Source: Chloroflexota bacterium
GTDB lineage: Bacteria > Chloroflexota > Limnocylindria > Limnocylindrales > CSP1-4
Assembly: GCA_021785115.1 (NCBI GenBank)
Contig: JAJYGO010000350.1
Location: forward strand, 1-14,011
DNA length: 14,011 nt
Reading direction: 5' to 3'
Below are positions 1-6,123 of this stretch, piece by piece. The translations under genes and the position numbers were made by a program. The notes below the pieces were generated by a model that did no database searches, was not told where the DNA came from, and saw only the letters and a program-made list of their open reading frames with translations. Each line of letters begins with the position of its first letter. Positions within the stretch are counted from its first letter, which is position 1.

Positions 1-38
1 GCGCCCGCTACCAGGTAGTCAGCCCGAACAAGCACTGA
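1..38 (+). CDS. Possible C-terminal end of a rightward gene (partial)
   Basis: Reading from base 3, eleven sense codons give ARYQVVSPNKH followed by TGA at 36-38. The composition looks protein-like, and the placement (ending before the convergent ndk gene) is sensible. However, another frame is also open across the same bases until about position 72, and only a handful of codons are visible. The family cannot be named. The 68 bases between this stop and the ndk stop show no convincing terminator. Confidence 0.3.
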   Translation, partial: ARYQVVSPNKH

Positions 39-106
39 CCCGCGAACGGTGCCTGCGCGAATCGCTCGCCTGATCTGACCAGCGCAGCTTCCCCCGGTCG
101 GCGCCC

Positions 107-571
107 CTACGCCTCCTGCGGCGCAAGCACCCAGCGGTCGACCTCGCGCGCGTACTCGACGAACTCCTGGGGCCGGAACCACAGGGCGAGCTCGGCCTCC
201 GCCGTCTCCGGGCTGTCCGATGCGTGCACGAGATTCTGCGCCGTCTCCAGCGCCAGGTCGCCCCGGATCGTCCCCGGATCGGCCTGCGCCGGCCGCGTGG
301 CCCCGTTCATCGCACGAACGATCGACACCGCGTCGGGCCCCTCGAGCGCCAGCGCGACGACAGGTCCGGACGTGATGAACTCGACGAGCCCCGCGAAGAA
401 CGGCCGCTCGCGGTGGACCGCGTAGTGCTGCTCGGCGAGCTCGCGGTCGACGCGGACGAGCTTCAGCGCGACGAGCTTGAGACCGCGCTCCTCGTACCGG
501 GAGAGGATGCGGCCGGCCAGCAGGCGCTGGACGCCGTCGGGCTTGACGAGGACGAGGGTCCGTTCGATCAC
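107..571 (-). CDS. ndk: Nucleoside diphosphate kinase
   Basis: This cytosolic kinase transfers the gamma-phosphate from ATP to NDPs or dNDPs through a phosphohistidine, balancing nucleotide pools. The 154-aa product is slightly longer than the usual 135-150. It begins with the family pattern [14 protein letters not shown] (K10 contacts phosphate) and contains [16 protein letters not shown] (90-105) and the active-site segment NLVHASDS (113-120) with catalytic His116. The start is a GTG at 571 whose first bases overlap the TGA of the upstream gene (GTGA). GGAGG at 576-580 lies 4 nt before it, so translation is probably coupled. It is the last gene of the peptidase-TPR-ndk operon. All key residues are present and the identification is secure. 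Confidence 0.97.
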   Translation of the reverse strand: MIERTLVLVKPDGVQRLLAGRILSRYEERGLKLVALKLVRVDRELAEQHYAVHRERPFFAGLVEFITSGPVVALALEGPDAVSIVRAMNGATRPAQADPGTIRGDLALETAQNLVHASDSPETAEAELALWFRPQEFVEYAREVDRWVLAPQEA

Positions 572-1662
572 GATTCCTCCTCTGCGGCAGCGGCGCTCTC
601 GGCCGGCCCGGGGCGCTCCGATGGCGCGGCCGGCCTGAGCCGGAGCGATCGGCTGGAGTGCTGGAATGCCTCGGCGGCGAGCGTCTCGCGGCCCATCAGG
701 CGGTACGCGTCGCCGCGGACGAGGTGGAGCCCCGCCACCTCGGCGCCCGCCGGATCCGCGTGGATCGCCTCGTCGGCCACCGCGAGCACCGCCGGGGCGA
801 GCGCCGGCCGGGTGCGGAGCACGAGCCCGAGACGGGTCGCGGTGCCTGCGAGGTCCGCCCGAGCGACCCGCGCCTGGATCTCGGCCAGGCTGCCGGACAT
901 CGTCACGGTCGGCGTCATGTCGGAGGTCGCGGGCTCGGGCACGGACATCGCGGCAGCCGGGACCGCGGCAGGCGCGGACTCCCGCGACGGCGGCCAGATG
1001 GGGCCCCTGGGCTGCCCGGCGAACAGCTCGTCGAGACGGTCACGCCCGCGAGCGAGCACGCGCGCGGCGAGCTGGCGCGCGTCCGCCGCGCGACCGGCCG
1101 CGGACGCGGCCTCGGCCGCGATGCAGAGCACGACGAGCGCATCCCCGCCCGCCTGCAGGCACGCGTCCGCGGCCTCGCCGGCACCGACGAGGTCGCCGGT
1201 CCGCCATCGCACCTCGGCCAGGTCGGCGAGCGCGGGGACGTCGAGCGCGCCGCGCGCCGCGAGCGTCTCGAGCTCGGCACGCGCGAGGCCGTGCATCCCG
1301 ACGGCGAGGTGGATGTGCGCGAGACGCGCGGCGGTCCGTGACGTCGGTGCGTCGATGGGGAGCGGGGCGCGCTCCGGCGGCTCGTCCTCCCGCGCGATGC
1401 CCCCGCCCGAAGCCGGCAACTCGTCGGCCGTCAGCATGGCGTCCGGCTCAAGGGCGGCGGAGTGCTCGGCCGCGTCGTCCGGTCGGTCGTCGTTCGCGCC
1501 AGGTCGGTCGTCAATCGCGTCCGGGCCGTCGTCGTTCGCGCCGGGCCTGTCGTCCGTCAGGCCCCGTCCGTCGTCGGTGCCTGGTCGATCGGTCATCTCC
1601 CCGCCATGGTGGTCCGCGGCGGCGGATTGCCCGCCGACCACCGGATCCTGCACGCGCTCCAC
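568..1662 (-). CDS. TPR-like protein with N-terminal heptapeptide repeats
   Basis: A soluble 364-aa protein of unknown role. The N-terminal ~110 residues are acidic, Pro/Gly/Asp-rich and probably disordered, and include six 7-residue repeats (DDRPGAN type). From about residue 108, paired amphipathic helices follow ([20 protein letters not shown], then [20 protein letters not shown], then further Ala-rich pairs). This is the A/G/W spacing of tetratricopeptide repeats. A Pro/Ala/Ser-rich linker separates them from another TPR-like segment near the C-terminus ([20 protein letters not shown]). TPRs usually mediate protein-protein contact. The GTG at 1662 is 3 nt after the peptidase stop and has no clear ribosome site, so it is probably coupled. 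An in-frame ATG at 1596, exactly where the repeats begin, is the alternative start, but its purine run GGGGAG abuts the ATG. No signal peptide or membrane segment is seen. Confidence 0.8.
   Translation of the reverse strand: MERVQDPVVGGQSAAADHHGGEMTDRPGTDDGRGLTDDRPGANDDGPDAIDDRPGANDDRPDDAAEHSAALEPDAMLTADELPASGGGIAREDEPPERAPLPIDAPTSRTAARLAHIHLAVGMHGLARAELETLAARGALDVPALADLAEVRWRTGDLVGAGEAADACLQAGGDALVVLCIAAEAASAAGRAADARQLAARVLARGRDRLDELFAGQPRGPIWPPSRESAPAAVPAAAMSVPEPATSDMTPTVTMSGSLAEIQARVARADLAGTATRLGLVLRTRPALAPAVLAVADEAIHADPAGAEVAGLHLVRGDAYRLMGRETLAAEAFQHSSRSLRLRPAAPSERPGPAESAAAAEEES
1471..1596 (-). repeat. Six-copy 21-bp in-frame tandem repeat
   Basis: Six consecutive 21-bp units encode [35 protein letters not shown] and DDRPDDA. 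On the plus strand, five of the six units end in GTCGTC, which encodes the leading Asp-Asp. Copies are degenerate but in register with no frame change, so copy number can vary without breaking the TPR gene. The run is acidic and proline-rich and is expected to be disordered. Confidence 0.88.
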
Positions 1663-1665
1663 CGT

Positions 1666-2940
1666 CTACGACAGCCTGAGACGCTGCTCGAGCCCGCGCC
1701 CGCGCCGGCCGGGCGCGATCGCCGCGAGCGAGAGCGCTTCGTTCGAGAACAGCCGCTCGGCGAGCGACCGGATCTGCTCGCCATCCACCGCCTGGATCTC
1801 CGACTCGGCCTCCTCGAGCGTCAGCGTCCGCTCGTGGAGCGCCTCCTGCGCCCCGAGCCAGGAGGCGAGGTTCCGGCCCTCCTCCAGCCGCAGCTCGAGC
1901 CGCCCGCAGGCGTACGCCTTCGCCCGGGCGAGCTCGTCGCCGGGCACGCGGTGATCGCAGACCTCCCGGAGCTCGCCCAGGATCCCGTCGAGCGCGCGCG
2001 AGAGCTGACGCGGGTCGACCCCGGCGTAGACGCCGAACATCCCCGTGTCGGCGTAGTCGGTGATGAACGAGTGCACGTCGTACGCGAGTCCCTCCTCCTC
2101 GCGGAGGTGGAGGAACAGGCGGCTGCTCATGCCCTCGCCGAGCACGGTGTCGAGGAGCTCGAGCGCCCATTGGTCGGGGTCGTCGCGCCGCAGGCCGGGG
2201 ACGGCCACGCAGAGGTGCGCCTGCGATCCCGGACGGTTCACGAGCCGGACGCGATCCGCGGCCGGGATGGGTGGCGCCGCCTCGAACCGGGGGCCGGCGG
2301 GCGCGGCGGCGCGATCCGTGCCGAAGGCCGCCGCGGCCATCTCGCAGATCGCCTCGTGCCCGAGATCGCCCGCGGCCGCGATCACGACGTTCGACGGCTG
2401 GTACCAGCGCTCCCAGAAGCCGCGCAGCGCGGGAGCGGTGAGCGACGCGACGCTCTCCTCGTCGCCGGCGATCTCCCAGCCGAGCGGCGTGTCGCCGAAC
2501 ATCGCGAGGTCCAGCAGGTTGAACACGTACTCGCCGGGGTCGTCGCGGTACGACCGGATCTCCTCGACGACGACCGTCCGCTCGTGCGCGACGTCCTCCT
2601 CACGGAGCAGCGGCTGCGTCACGAGCTCGCCGAGCATCTGCATCGCGAGCCCGGCGTGCCGGGATGGGACGCGGGCCCAGTACGTGGTCGATTCACGGTC
2701 GGTGGCCGCGTTGCTGGTCCCGCCGATACCCTCGATCGCCTCGGAGACCGCCCGCGTCGTCGGCCACGTCGTCGTGCCCTTGAACGTCAGGTGCTCCATG
2801 AAGTGCGCCATGCCCGACTCGGCACGGGATTCCATGCGGGATCCTGCGCGGACGTAGGCGACGGCGGAGAAGGATCGTGCGGTCGGCAGCTGCACCGTGA
2901 TGACGCGCAGCCCGCCCGGGAGCACGGATCGCTGGAACAT
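1666..2940 (-). CDS. M16-family zinc metallopeptidase (insulinase/MPP-like)
   Basis: A 424-aa zinc peptidase of the short two-domain M16B type, similar in length to bacterial processing-protease homologues. The inverted zinc motif HFMEH occupies residues 46-50, and the third ligand Glu127 follows 76 residues later (VVVEEIRSYRDDP), matching HxxEH-x76-E. NAATDRESTTYWA (77-89) matches the conserved segment after the zinc helix. The second half has the substrate-binding pattern around GEGMSSRLF and REEEGLAYDVHSF, with the family Arg and Tyr. Both halves are intact, so it looks active alone or as a homodimer. There is no signal peptide, so it is probably cytosolic. The ATG at 2940 is supported by a TACCAT box 7 nt upstream (leaderless) and by the MFQRSVLPGGLRV start typical of the family. 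It heads the operon with the TPR protein and ndk. The substrate is unknown. Confidence 0.93.
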   Translation of the reverse strand: MFQRSVLPGGLRVITVQLPTARSFSAVAYVRAGSRMESRAESGMAHFMEHLTFKGTTTWPTTRAVSEAIEGIGGTSNAATDRESTTYWARVPSRHAGLAMQMLGELVTQPLLREEDVAHERTVVVEEIRSYRDDPGEYVFNLLDLAMFGDTPLGWEIAGDEESVASLTAPALRGFWERWYQPSNVVIAAAGDLGHEAICEMAAAAFGTDRAAAPAGPRFEAAPPIPAADRVRLVNRPGSQAHLCVAVPGLRRDDPDQWALELLDTVLGEGMSSRLFLHLREEEGLAYDVHSFITDYADTGMFGVYAGVDPRQLSRALDGILGELREVCDHRVPGDELARAKAYACGRLELRLEEGRNLASWLGAQEALHERTLTLEEAESEIQAVDGEQIRSLAERLFSNEALSLAAIAPGRRGRGLEQRLRLS

Positions 2941-2947
2941 CGCGGCG

Positions 2948-2953
2948 ATGGTA
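2948..2953 (-). promoter_or_regulatory. -10 box (TACCAT) of the M16 operon, leaderless type
   Basis: TACCAT lies 7 nt before the ATG at 2940, which puts the expected transcription start at or next to the first base of the start codon. No Shine-Dalgarno sequence precedes this ATG, consistent with a leaderless mRNA. No recognisable -35 is seen. The same spacing occurs at coaX, the 203-aa gene and the thiolase. Confidence 0.6.
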
Positions 2954-2956
2954 CAC

Positions 2957-2986
2957 GGCGCCGGAGGCCGACGGGCGGCCGGCGCC
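2957..2986. repeat. Bulged 11-bp inverted repeat upstream of the M16 promoter
   Basis: GGCGCC (2957-2962) pairs with GGCGCC (2981-2986), and inside it GGCCG (2966-2970) pairs with CGGCC (2976-2980). This leaves a GGA bulge on one side and an ACGGG loop. It begins 4 bases beyond the -10 box, where a regulator or RNA polymerase spacer contact would fall, so an operator role is possible. Chance is also plausible in such GC-rich DNA. Confidence 0.35.
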
Positions 2987-3078
2987 GAGACGCGATGGCC
3001 GCGGGGTCGCGGCAGGGCGCGTGATGCGCGGCGCGTGCGGGCAGCGCGCGTCCCGACGGGAGGCGTGGCGGCAGGGTG

Positions 3079-3123
3079 CGACGTCCCGCGGAGCGATGCG
3101 TCGGGCGGCGCCGCGCGACGTCG
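3079..3123 (-). terminator. Candidate terminator hairpin after the 152-aa gene
   Basis: CGACGTC (3079-3085) and CGCGG (3087-3091) pair with CCGCG (3111-3115) and GACGTCG (3117-3123). They form a 12-bp stem with one C/C mismatch and a 19-nt loop. It starts 11 nt past the stop codon at 3135 on the minus strand. There is no U-tract, so this may be a 3'-end stabiliser or a Rho-assisted site rather than a classical intrinsic terminator. Confidence 0.4.
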
Positions 3124-3134
3124 AGACGGCGGCC

Positions 3135-3593
3135 TCAGCCCTGGCCGTCGGCGGAATCGCCGCCCGCGGCCTGTCCTCCGAGCCCGCCGAGCTCCATCTG
3201 CACGTACTCGTCGCGCACGAGATCGAGCGTGGGCTGGGCGACCAGCGGCGCGTCGAGCTCGGCGTCGGCCGGAATGTATGTCAGGACGACGCGCTCGTCG
3301 CCCTGCACGAGGGCGTAGGTGATGAGTCCCTCCGGTCGCGTCTCGAACTCGAGGTACTCGAACGAGTCGACGTTCAGGCAGATCGACAGCGGCGTGAAGT
3401 AGCTGGAAACGTCCGGGCGATCGATGGCCAGGCGCTCGACGGGTCCGGCCCCGTGCGCCACGACGTCGCGCCCGCGGACGTACGCGTACGCGACGCTCTG
3501 CTTGAGGAGGGGACGGAGGAGGTGGTAGATGTCGGTCCGGCTGCCGACGACGCCGCGGTTGACGAAGAACTTGGCGGGCGGAAGGCTGGTCAC
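3135..3593 (-). CDS. Unrecognised 152-aa soluble protein
   Basis: I do not recognise this family. The N-terminal part (PPAKFFVNRGVVGSRTDIYH) looks mixed alpha/beta. The middle (YFTPLSICLNVDSFEYLEF, then LITYALVQGDERVVLTYIP) is rich in alternating hydrophobic residues, suggesting a beta-sheet domain. The last ~20 residues are Gly/Ala-rich and probably disordered. There is no signal peptide, membrane segment, Cys cluster or obvious catalytic motif. I chose the GTG at 3593 because GGAGAGG ends 4 nt upstream. The longer reading from TTG at 3647 would place its first codons inside the TACCAT promoter box. It is a single-gene unit, transcribed divergently from the coaX operon and followed by a hairpin. 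Its codon use resembles its neighbours, so it is likely a real, resident gene. Confidence 0.8.
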   Translation of the reverse strand: MTSLPPAKFFVNRGVVGSRTDIYHLLRPLLKQSVAYAYVRGRDVVAHGAGPVERLAIDRPDVSSYFTPLSICLNVDSFEYLEFETRPEGLITYALVQGDERVVLTYIPADAELDAPLVAQPTLDLVRDEYVQMELGGLGGQAAGGDSADGQG

Positions 3594-3637
3594 GGGACCT
3601 CTCCAGCAGGCGGCCCGCGTGGGGCGGGGACGGGCTG

Positions 3638-3643
3638 ATGGTA
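3638..3643 (-). promoter_or_regulatory. -10 box (TACCAT) of the 152-aa gene
   Basis: TACCAT on the minus strand predicts transcription starting near 3631. That gives a leader of about 38 nt that contains the GGAGAGG ribosome site before GTG 3593. With a 17-nt spacer, the -35 position (3661-3666) reads TGTTCG and falls inside the first copy of the 13-bp tandem repeat at 3660-3685. Confidence 0.5.
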
Positions 3644-3659
3644 GCAAGCGCGGACAGCT

Positions 3660-3685
3660 CCGAACAGGCGCGCCGAACAGGCGCG
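3660..3685. repeat. Perfect 13-bp tandem repeat (CCGAACAGGCGCG x2)
   Basis: Two identical adjacent 13-mers occupy 3660-3672 and 3673-3685. They cover and extend upstream of the -35 position of the leftward 152-aa gene promoter. Direct repeats at this location are the usual geometry of activator or repressor sites, but no matching regulator family is identified. Confidence 0.6.
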
Positions 3686-3697
3686 ATTCGCCCCCTT

Positions 3698-3754
3698 CCC
3701 TTGAGGCCGCCTGCCCGGGCTGTGGTGAAACCTCGTGATGCGGCGCCTCAAGGG
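3698..3754. repeat. 57-nt imperfect inverted repeat in the coaX divergent region
   Basis: CCCTTGAGGC (3698-3707) is perfectly complementary to GCCTCAAGGG (3745-3754). After a single bulged C (3708), GCC (3709-3711) pairs with GGC (3742-3744). This gives 13 bp in total around a 30-nt apical region containing a small GGT-GAA-ACC hairpin. It lies between two divergent promoters, so it is not a convergent terminator. It could be an operator, a small structured RNA or a remnant repeat element. I recognise no known riboswitch consensus in it. Confidence 0.6.
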
Positions 3755-3776
3755 TGAGCCTCGGGTGGCGGGTCGC

Positions 3777-3841
3777 CGCAGCCGCGACGCCCGGCCGCAG
3801 CCGCGACGCCCGGCCGCAGCGCGACGCCCGACCGCAGCCGG
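3777..3841. repeat. 19-bp tandem repeat, about 3.5 copies, upstream of coaX
   Basis: The unit CGCAGCCGCGACGCCCGGC occurs identically at 3777-3795 and 3796-3814. A third copy at 3815-3832 has one deletion and one substitution, and a partial copy runs 3833-3841. The array ends 32 bases before the coaX -10 box. It is non-coding in every plausible gene model. It may bind a protein or simply be a slippage-prone GC-rich array. Confidence 0.75.
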
Positions 3842-3873
3842 AATGGGAGCGTGGGCAGCCGCAGGGCCACGCG

Positions 3874-3879
3874 TATCAT
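3874..3879 (+). promoter_or_regulatory. -10 box (TATCAT) of the coaX-coaBC-panB-panC operon
   Basis: TATCAT ends 7 nt before ATG 3887, so transcription should begin at about the start codon and give a leaderless mRNA. There is no Shine-Dalgarno sequence before this ATG. No good -35 hexamer is seen around 3851-3856. The box supports 3887 as the start rather than the in-frame GTG at 3851 further upstream. Confidence 0.65.
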
Positions 3880-3886
3880 CGAGACG

Positions 3887-4741
3887 ATGCTGCTCGCGAT
3901 CGACGTCGGGAACTCGAACCTCACCCTGGGCCTCGTCCGCGACGGCCGCGTGACCGGCACGCGACGCGCCGCGACGCCCGGGCACGCGACACCGGACGAG
4001 ATCCGGGTGCTGATCGACGCGCTCCTCGGCCTCGAGGCGCTGCGCCTGGATCGGGTCGACGGTGTCGTCGTCGCCAGCGTCGTGCCGCACGTCGGGCTCG
4101 CGCTGGCGTCGGCCGTGGCGTCCGTCGGGCTACCGCTCCTGGAGGCGGGCGTCGGGAACGTGCCGATCGCGGTGCGCGTCGACCAGCCGTCCGAGGTCGG
4201 CCCCGACCGGCTCGTCAACGCGCTCGCGGCGGGCCGCCTCTACGGCGCGCCGGCGATCGTCGTCGATTTCGGCACCGCGACCACACTCGACGTGGTCGCC
4301 GCGGACGGCGCGTTCATCGGCGGCGCGATCGCACCCGGGCTCGAGCTCGGCCTCGAGGCCCTCGCCGCGAGGACCGCCCGCCTCCCGCGGGTCGAGGCAC
4401 TCCGCCCGGCTCGGGCGATCGGCCGCGACACCGTGAGCGCGATCCGCAGCGGCGCCGTCTTCGGCTACCTCGGGCTCGCACGGGAACTGCTCGACCGGGT
4501 CCGGACCGAGCTGCAGGCCGAGGCTCCGGGACGCTCGATCGCCGTCGTCCTGACGGGCGGGCTCAGCCAGGCGCCCTGGATCGCCGAGCTGCCCGGTGTC
4601 GATGCGGTCGACCCCGACCTGACGCTCGAAGGCCTGGCGATCCTCGCGGCCGAGGCGCCGCGCGGGGCATGGACCGGCGGCGCAGATGACGCGGTCGGCG
4701 AGTCACGCGAGCCGATCGGCATGCGCGGGCGGCCGGCATGA
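3887..4741 (+). CDS. coaX: Type III pantothenate kinase
   Basis: CoaX phosphorylates pantothenate to 4'-phosphopantothenate, the first committed step to CoA. The type III enzyme belongs to the ASKHA fold, is not feedback-inhibited by CoA and needs a monovalent cation. The 284-aa product starts MLLAIDVGNSN (phosphate-binding DxGN at residues 6-9). It has GPDRLVNA (105-112) with the catalytic Asp107, VDFGTATTLD (126-135) for the second phosphate loop, GGAIAPG (145-151), and TGG near the end. The ATG at 3887 fits the family start and sits 7 nt after TATCAT. About 25 residues at the C-terminus (from APRGAWTGG) exceed the usual length and look disordered. It is the first gene of the operon and its TGA overlaps the coaBC ATG (ATGA at 4738-4741). 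Confidence 0.96.
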   Translation: MLLAIDVGNSNLTLGLVRDGRVTGTRRAATPGHATPDEIRVLIDALLGLEALRLDRVDGVVVASVVPHVGLALASAVASVGLPLLEAGVGNVPIAVRVDQPSEVGPDRLVNALAAGRLYGAPAIVVDFGTATTLDVVAADGAFIGGAIAPGLELGLEALAARTARLPRVEALRPARAIGRDTVSAIRSGAVFGYLGLARELLDRVRTELQAEAPGRSIAVVLTGGLSQAPWIAELPGVDAVDPDLTLEGLAILAAEAPRGAWTGGADDAVGESREPIGMRGRPA

Positions 4742-6123
4742 CCGCGACCGAGGGCCGGCTCGAGGGGCGCTCGATCCTGCTCGGCGTCACCGGCTCGATC
4801 GCGGCGTACAAGGCCGTTGACCTGCTCCGGCGATTGACTGCCGAGGGCGCCTCGGTGCAGGTCCTGCTGACGCATTCCGCCGCCGCGTTCGTCGGGCGGC
4901 TCACGTTCGAGACGCTGAGCGGACGTCCCGTGCTGTCCGATCCGCTCGAGTTGCTGCCCGATCGCCGGATCGCGCACATCGTCGCGGCCCGCGAGGCGGA
5001 CGCGATCGTGGTCGCGCCCGCGACGGCCCACTGGATGGCGGCGATGGCGTCCGGTCTCGCCGGCGACGTCATCACCGCCGCGTGCCTGGCCTCCACCGCC
5101 CCGGTCGTGGTCGCTCCCGCGATGGACGCCGGGATGTACGCGCACCCCGCGACGGCGGCGAACGTCGACCGGCTCCGGTCGTTCGGATACCGCGTCGTCG
5201 ATCCGGAGAGCGGCCTCCTCGCGTCCGGGCTCGTCGGGCCGGGCCGGCTCGCGGACCCGGCGTCGATCGTCGATGCGGTCGTGGCGGCCGTGGCACGTGG
5301 CGCGTGGCTCGCCGTCGACGGCCCCGGCGCCACATCGGCCGCCGCGCGACACGACCTCGCCGGCTGCCGGGTCGTCGTGTCCGCCGGCGGCACCGCGGAA
5401 CCGATCGACCCCGTCCGATTCATCGGCAACCGCTCGACCGGCCTCATGGGGGCGGAGATCGCCCGGGCGGCCATCCGTCGGGGAGCCGACGTGACCGTCG
5501 TCGCTGGCCACGTCTCGGTCCCGCTTCCGGCCGATGCGCGCGTCGTCTCGGCGCCGACCACTGCTGAGATGCGCGAGGCCGTCCTCGCGGCCCTGGCCGG
5601 GGCGGACGTCCTGGTCATGGCGGCTGCTGTCGCGGACTTCCGGCCCCGCCGCGCGTCGTCGACGAAGCTCACCCGCGACGCCGCGCCGGTGCTCGAGCTG
5701 GAACCGACGGAGGACATCCTCGCGGAGGCCGCCCGGTCGGTCGCGGGGCGCGTTCCGCGCCCGGTGCTCGTCGGCTTCGCCGCGGAAACCGGCTCGCTCG
5801 ATCGCGCTCCCGAGAAGGCGCGCCGCAAGGGCGTCGACCTGCTCGTCGCGAACGACGTGCTCGAGCCGGGCGCGGGGTTCGCGGTCGAGACGAACCGGGT
5901 GACGCTGATCGCGGCGGACGCGGCGCCCGAGTCGTGGCCGCTGATGAGCAAGCGCGAGGTCGCGGAGCGGCTGCTCGACCGCGTCGCGGCGCTGCTCGCG
6001 GCGCGCCGGGGGCAGTCGGGCGGTTCGGGGCAGTCGGGCGGTCCGGTGCAGAACGGCCGCGCCGATCCACCCCTCGTCGCGGATGTGGCAGTCTCGCCGT
6101 CTGCCAGGGAGGACGTCGAATGA
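4738..6123 (+). CDS. coaBC: Bifunctional phosphopantothenoylcysteine synthetase/decarboxylase
   Basis: This bifunctional enzyme joins cysteine to 4'-phosphopantothenate using CTP (CoaB) and then decarboxylates with FMN (CoaC) to give 4'-phosphopantetheine. In the 461-aa product, CoaC covers about 12-185, with VTGSIAAYK (17-25), His80, PATAHW (94-99), PAMD (127-130) and the flap LASGLVGPGR (161-170). CoaB covers about 210-420, with SAGGTAEPIDPVRFIGNRSTG (215-235), AAAVADFRP (295-303), Lys310, GFAAETGS (346-353) and AND (371-373). Relative to E. coli Dfp, His75 is kept (His80), but Asn125 is Asp130 and Cys158 is Ser163, an unusual active site. A Gly/Ser/Gln tail after ~424 is probably disordered. 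The ATG overlaps the coaX stop and the TGA overlaps the panB ATG, indicating tight coupling. Confidence 0.95.
   Translation: MTATEGRLEGRSILLGVTGSIAAYKAVDLLRRLTAEGASVQVLLTHSAAAFVGRLTFETLSGRPVLSDPLELLPDRRIAHIVAAREADAIVVAPATAHWMAAMASGLAGDVITAACLASTAPVVVAPAMDAGMYAHPATAANVDRLRSFGYRVVDPESGLLASGLVGPGRLADPASIVDAVVAAVARGAWLAVDGPGATSAAARHDLAGCRVVVSAGGTAEPIDPVRFIGNRSTGLMGAEIARAAIRRGADVTVVAGHVSVPLPADARVVSAPTTAEMREAVLAALAGADVLVMAAAVADFRPRRASSTKLTRDAAPVLELEPTEDILAEAARSVAGRVPRPVLVGFAAETGSLDRAPEKARRKGVDLLVANDVLEPGAGFAVETNRVTLIAADAAPESWPLMSKREVAERLLDRVAALLAARRGQSGGSGQSGGPVQNGRADPPLVADVAVSPSAREDVE
6009..6051 (+). repeat. 18-bp tandem repeat in the coaBC tail
   Basis: GGGGCAGTCGGGCGGTTC (6009-6026) is followed by a copy differing at one base (6027-6044) and a partial third copy. 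It stays in frame and encodes GQSGGS-GQSGGP in the tail after the CoaB domain. The length change therefore affects only a disordered C-terminal extension. Confidence 0.75.

Noticed and set aside
224..1954. 576-aa open frame on the plus strand opposite ndk, the TPR gene and the peptidase
   Set aside because: Its translation is Arg/Ser/Ala-rich low complexity with no family motif, and the opposite strand carries ndk and the peptidase with intact catalytic residues. Long antisense frames are expected in DNA this GC-rich.
3698..3754. The hairpin as a tRNA, SRP RNA or known riboswitch
   Set aside because: The 10+3 bp arms do not fit a 7-bp acceptor stem, and none of the SRP, TPP, cobalamin or other consensus segments I know is present.
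3777..3841. The tandem array as a CRISPR
   Set aside because: The units are head-to-tail with no spacers and only 19 bp long.
3754..4689. 311-aa plus-strand frame overlapping coaX
   Set aside because: Almost entirely Arg/Gly/Ala/Pro, out of frame with coaX, and running through the 19-bp array.
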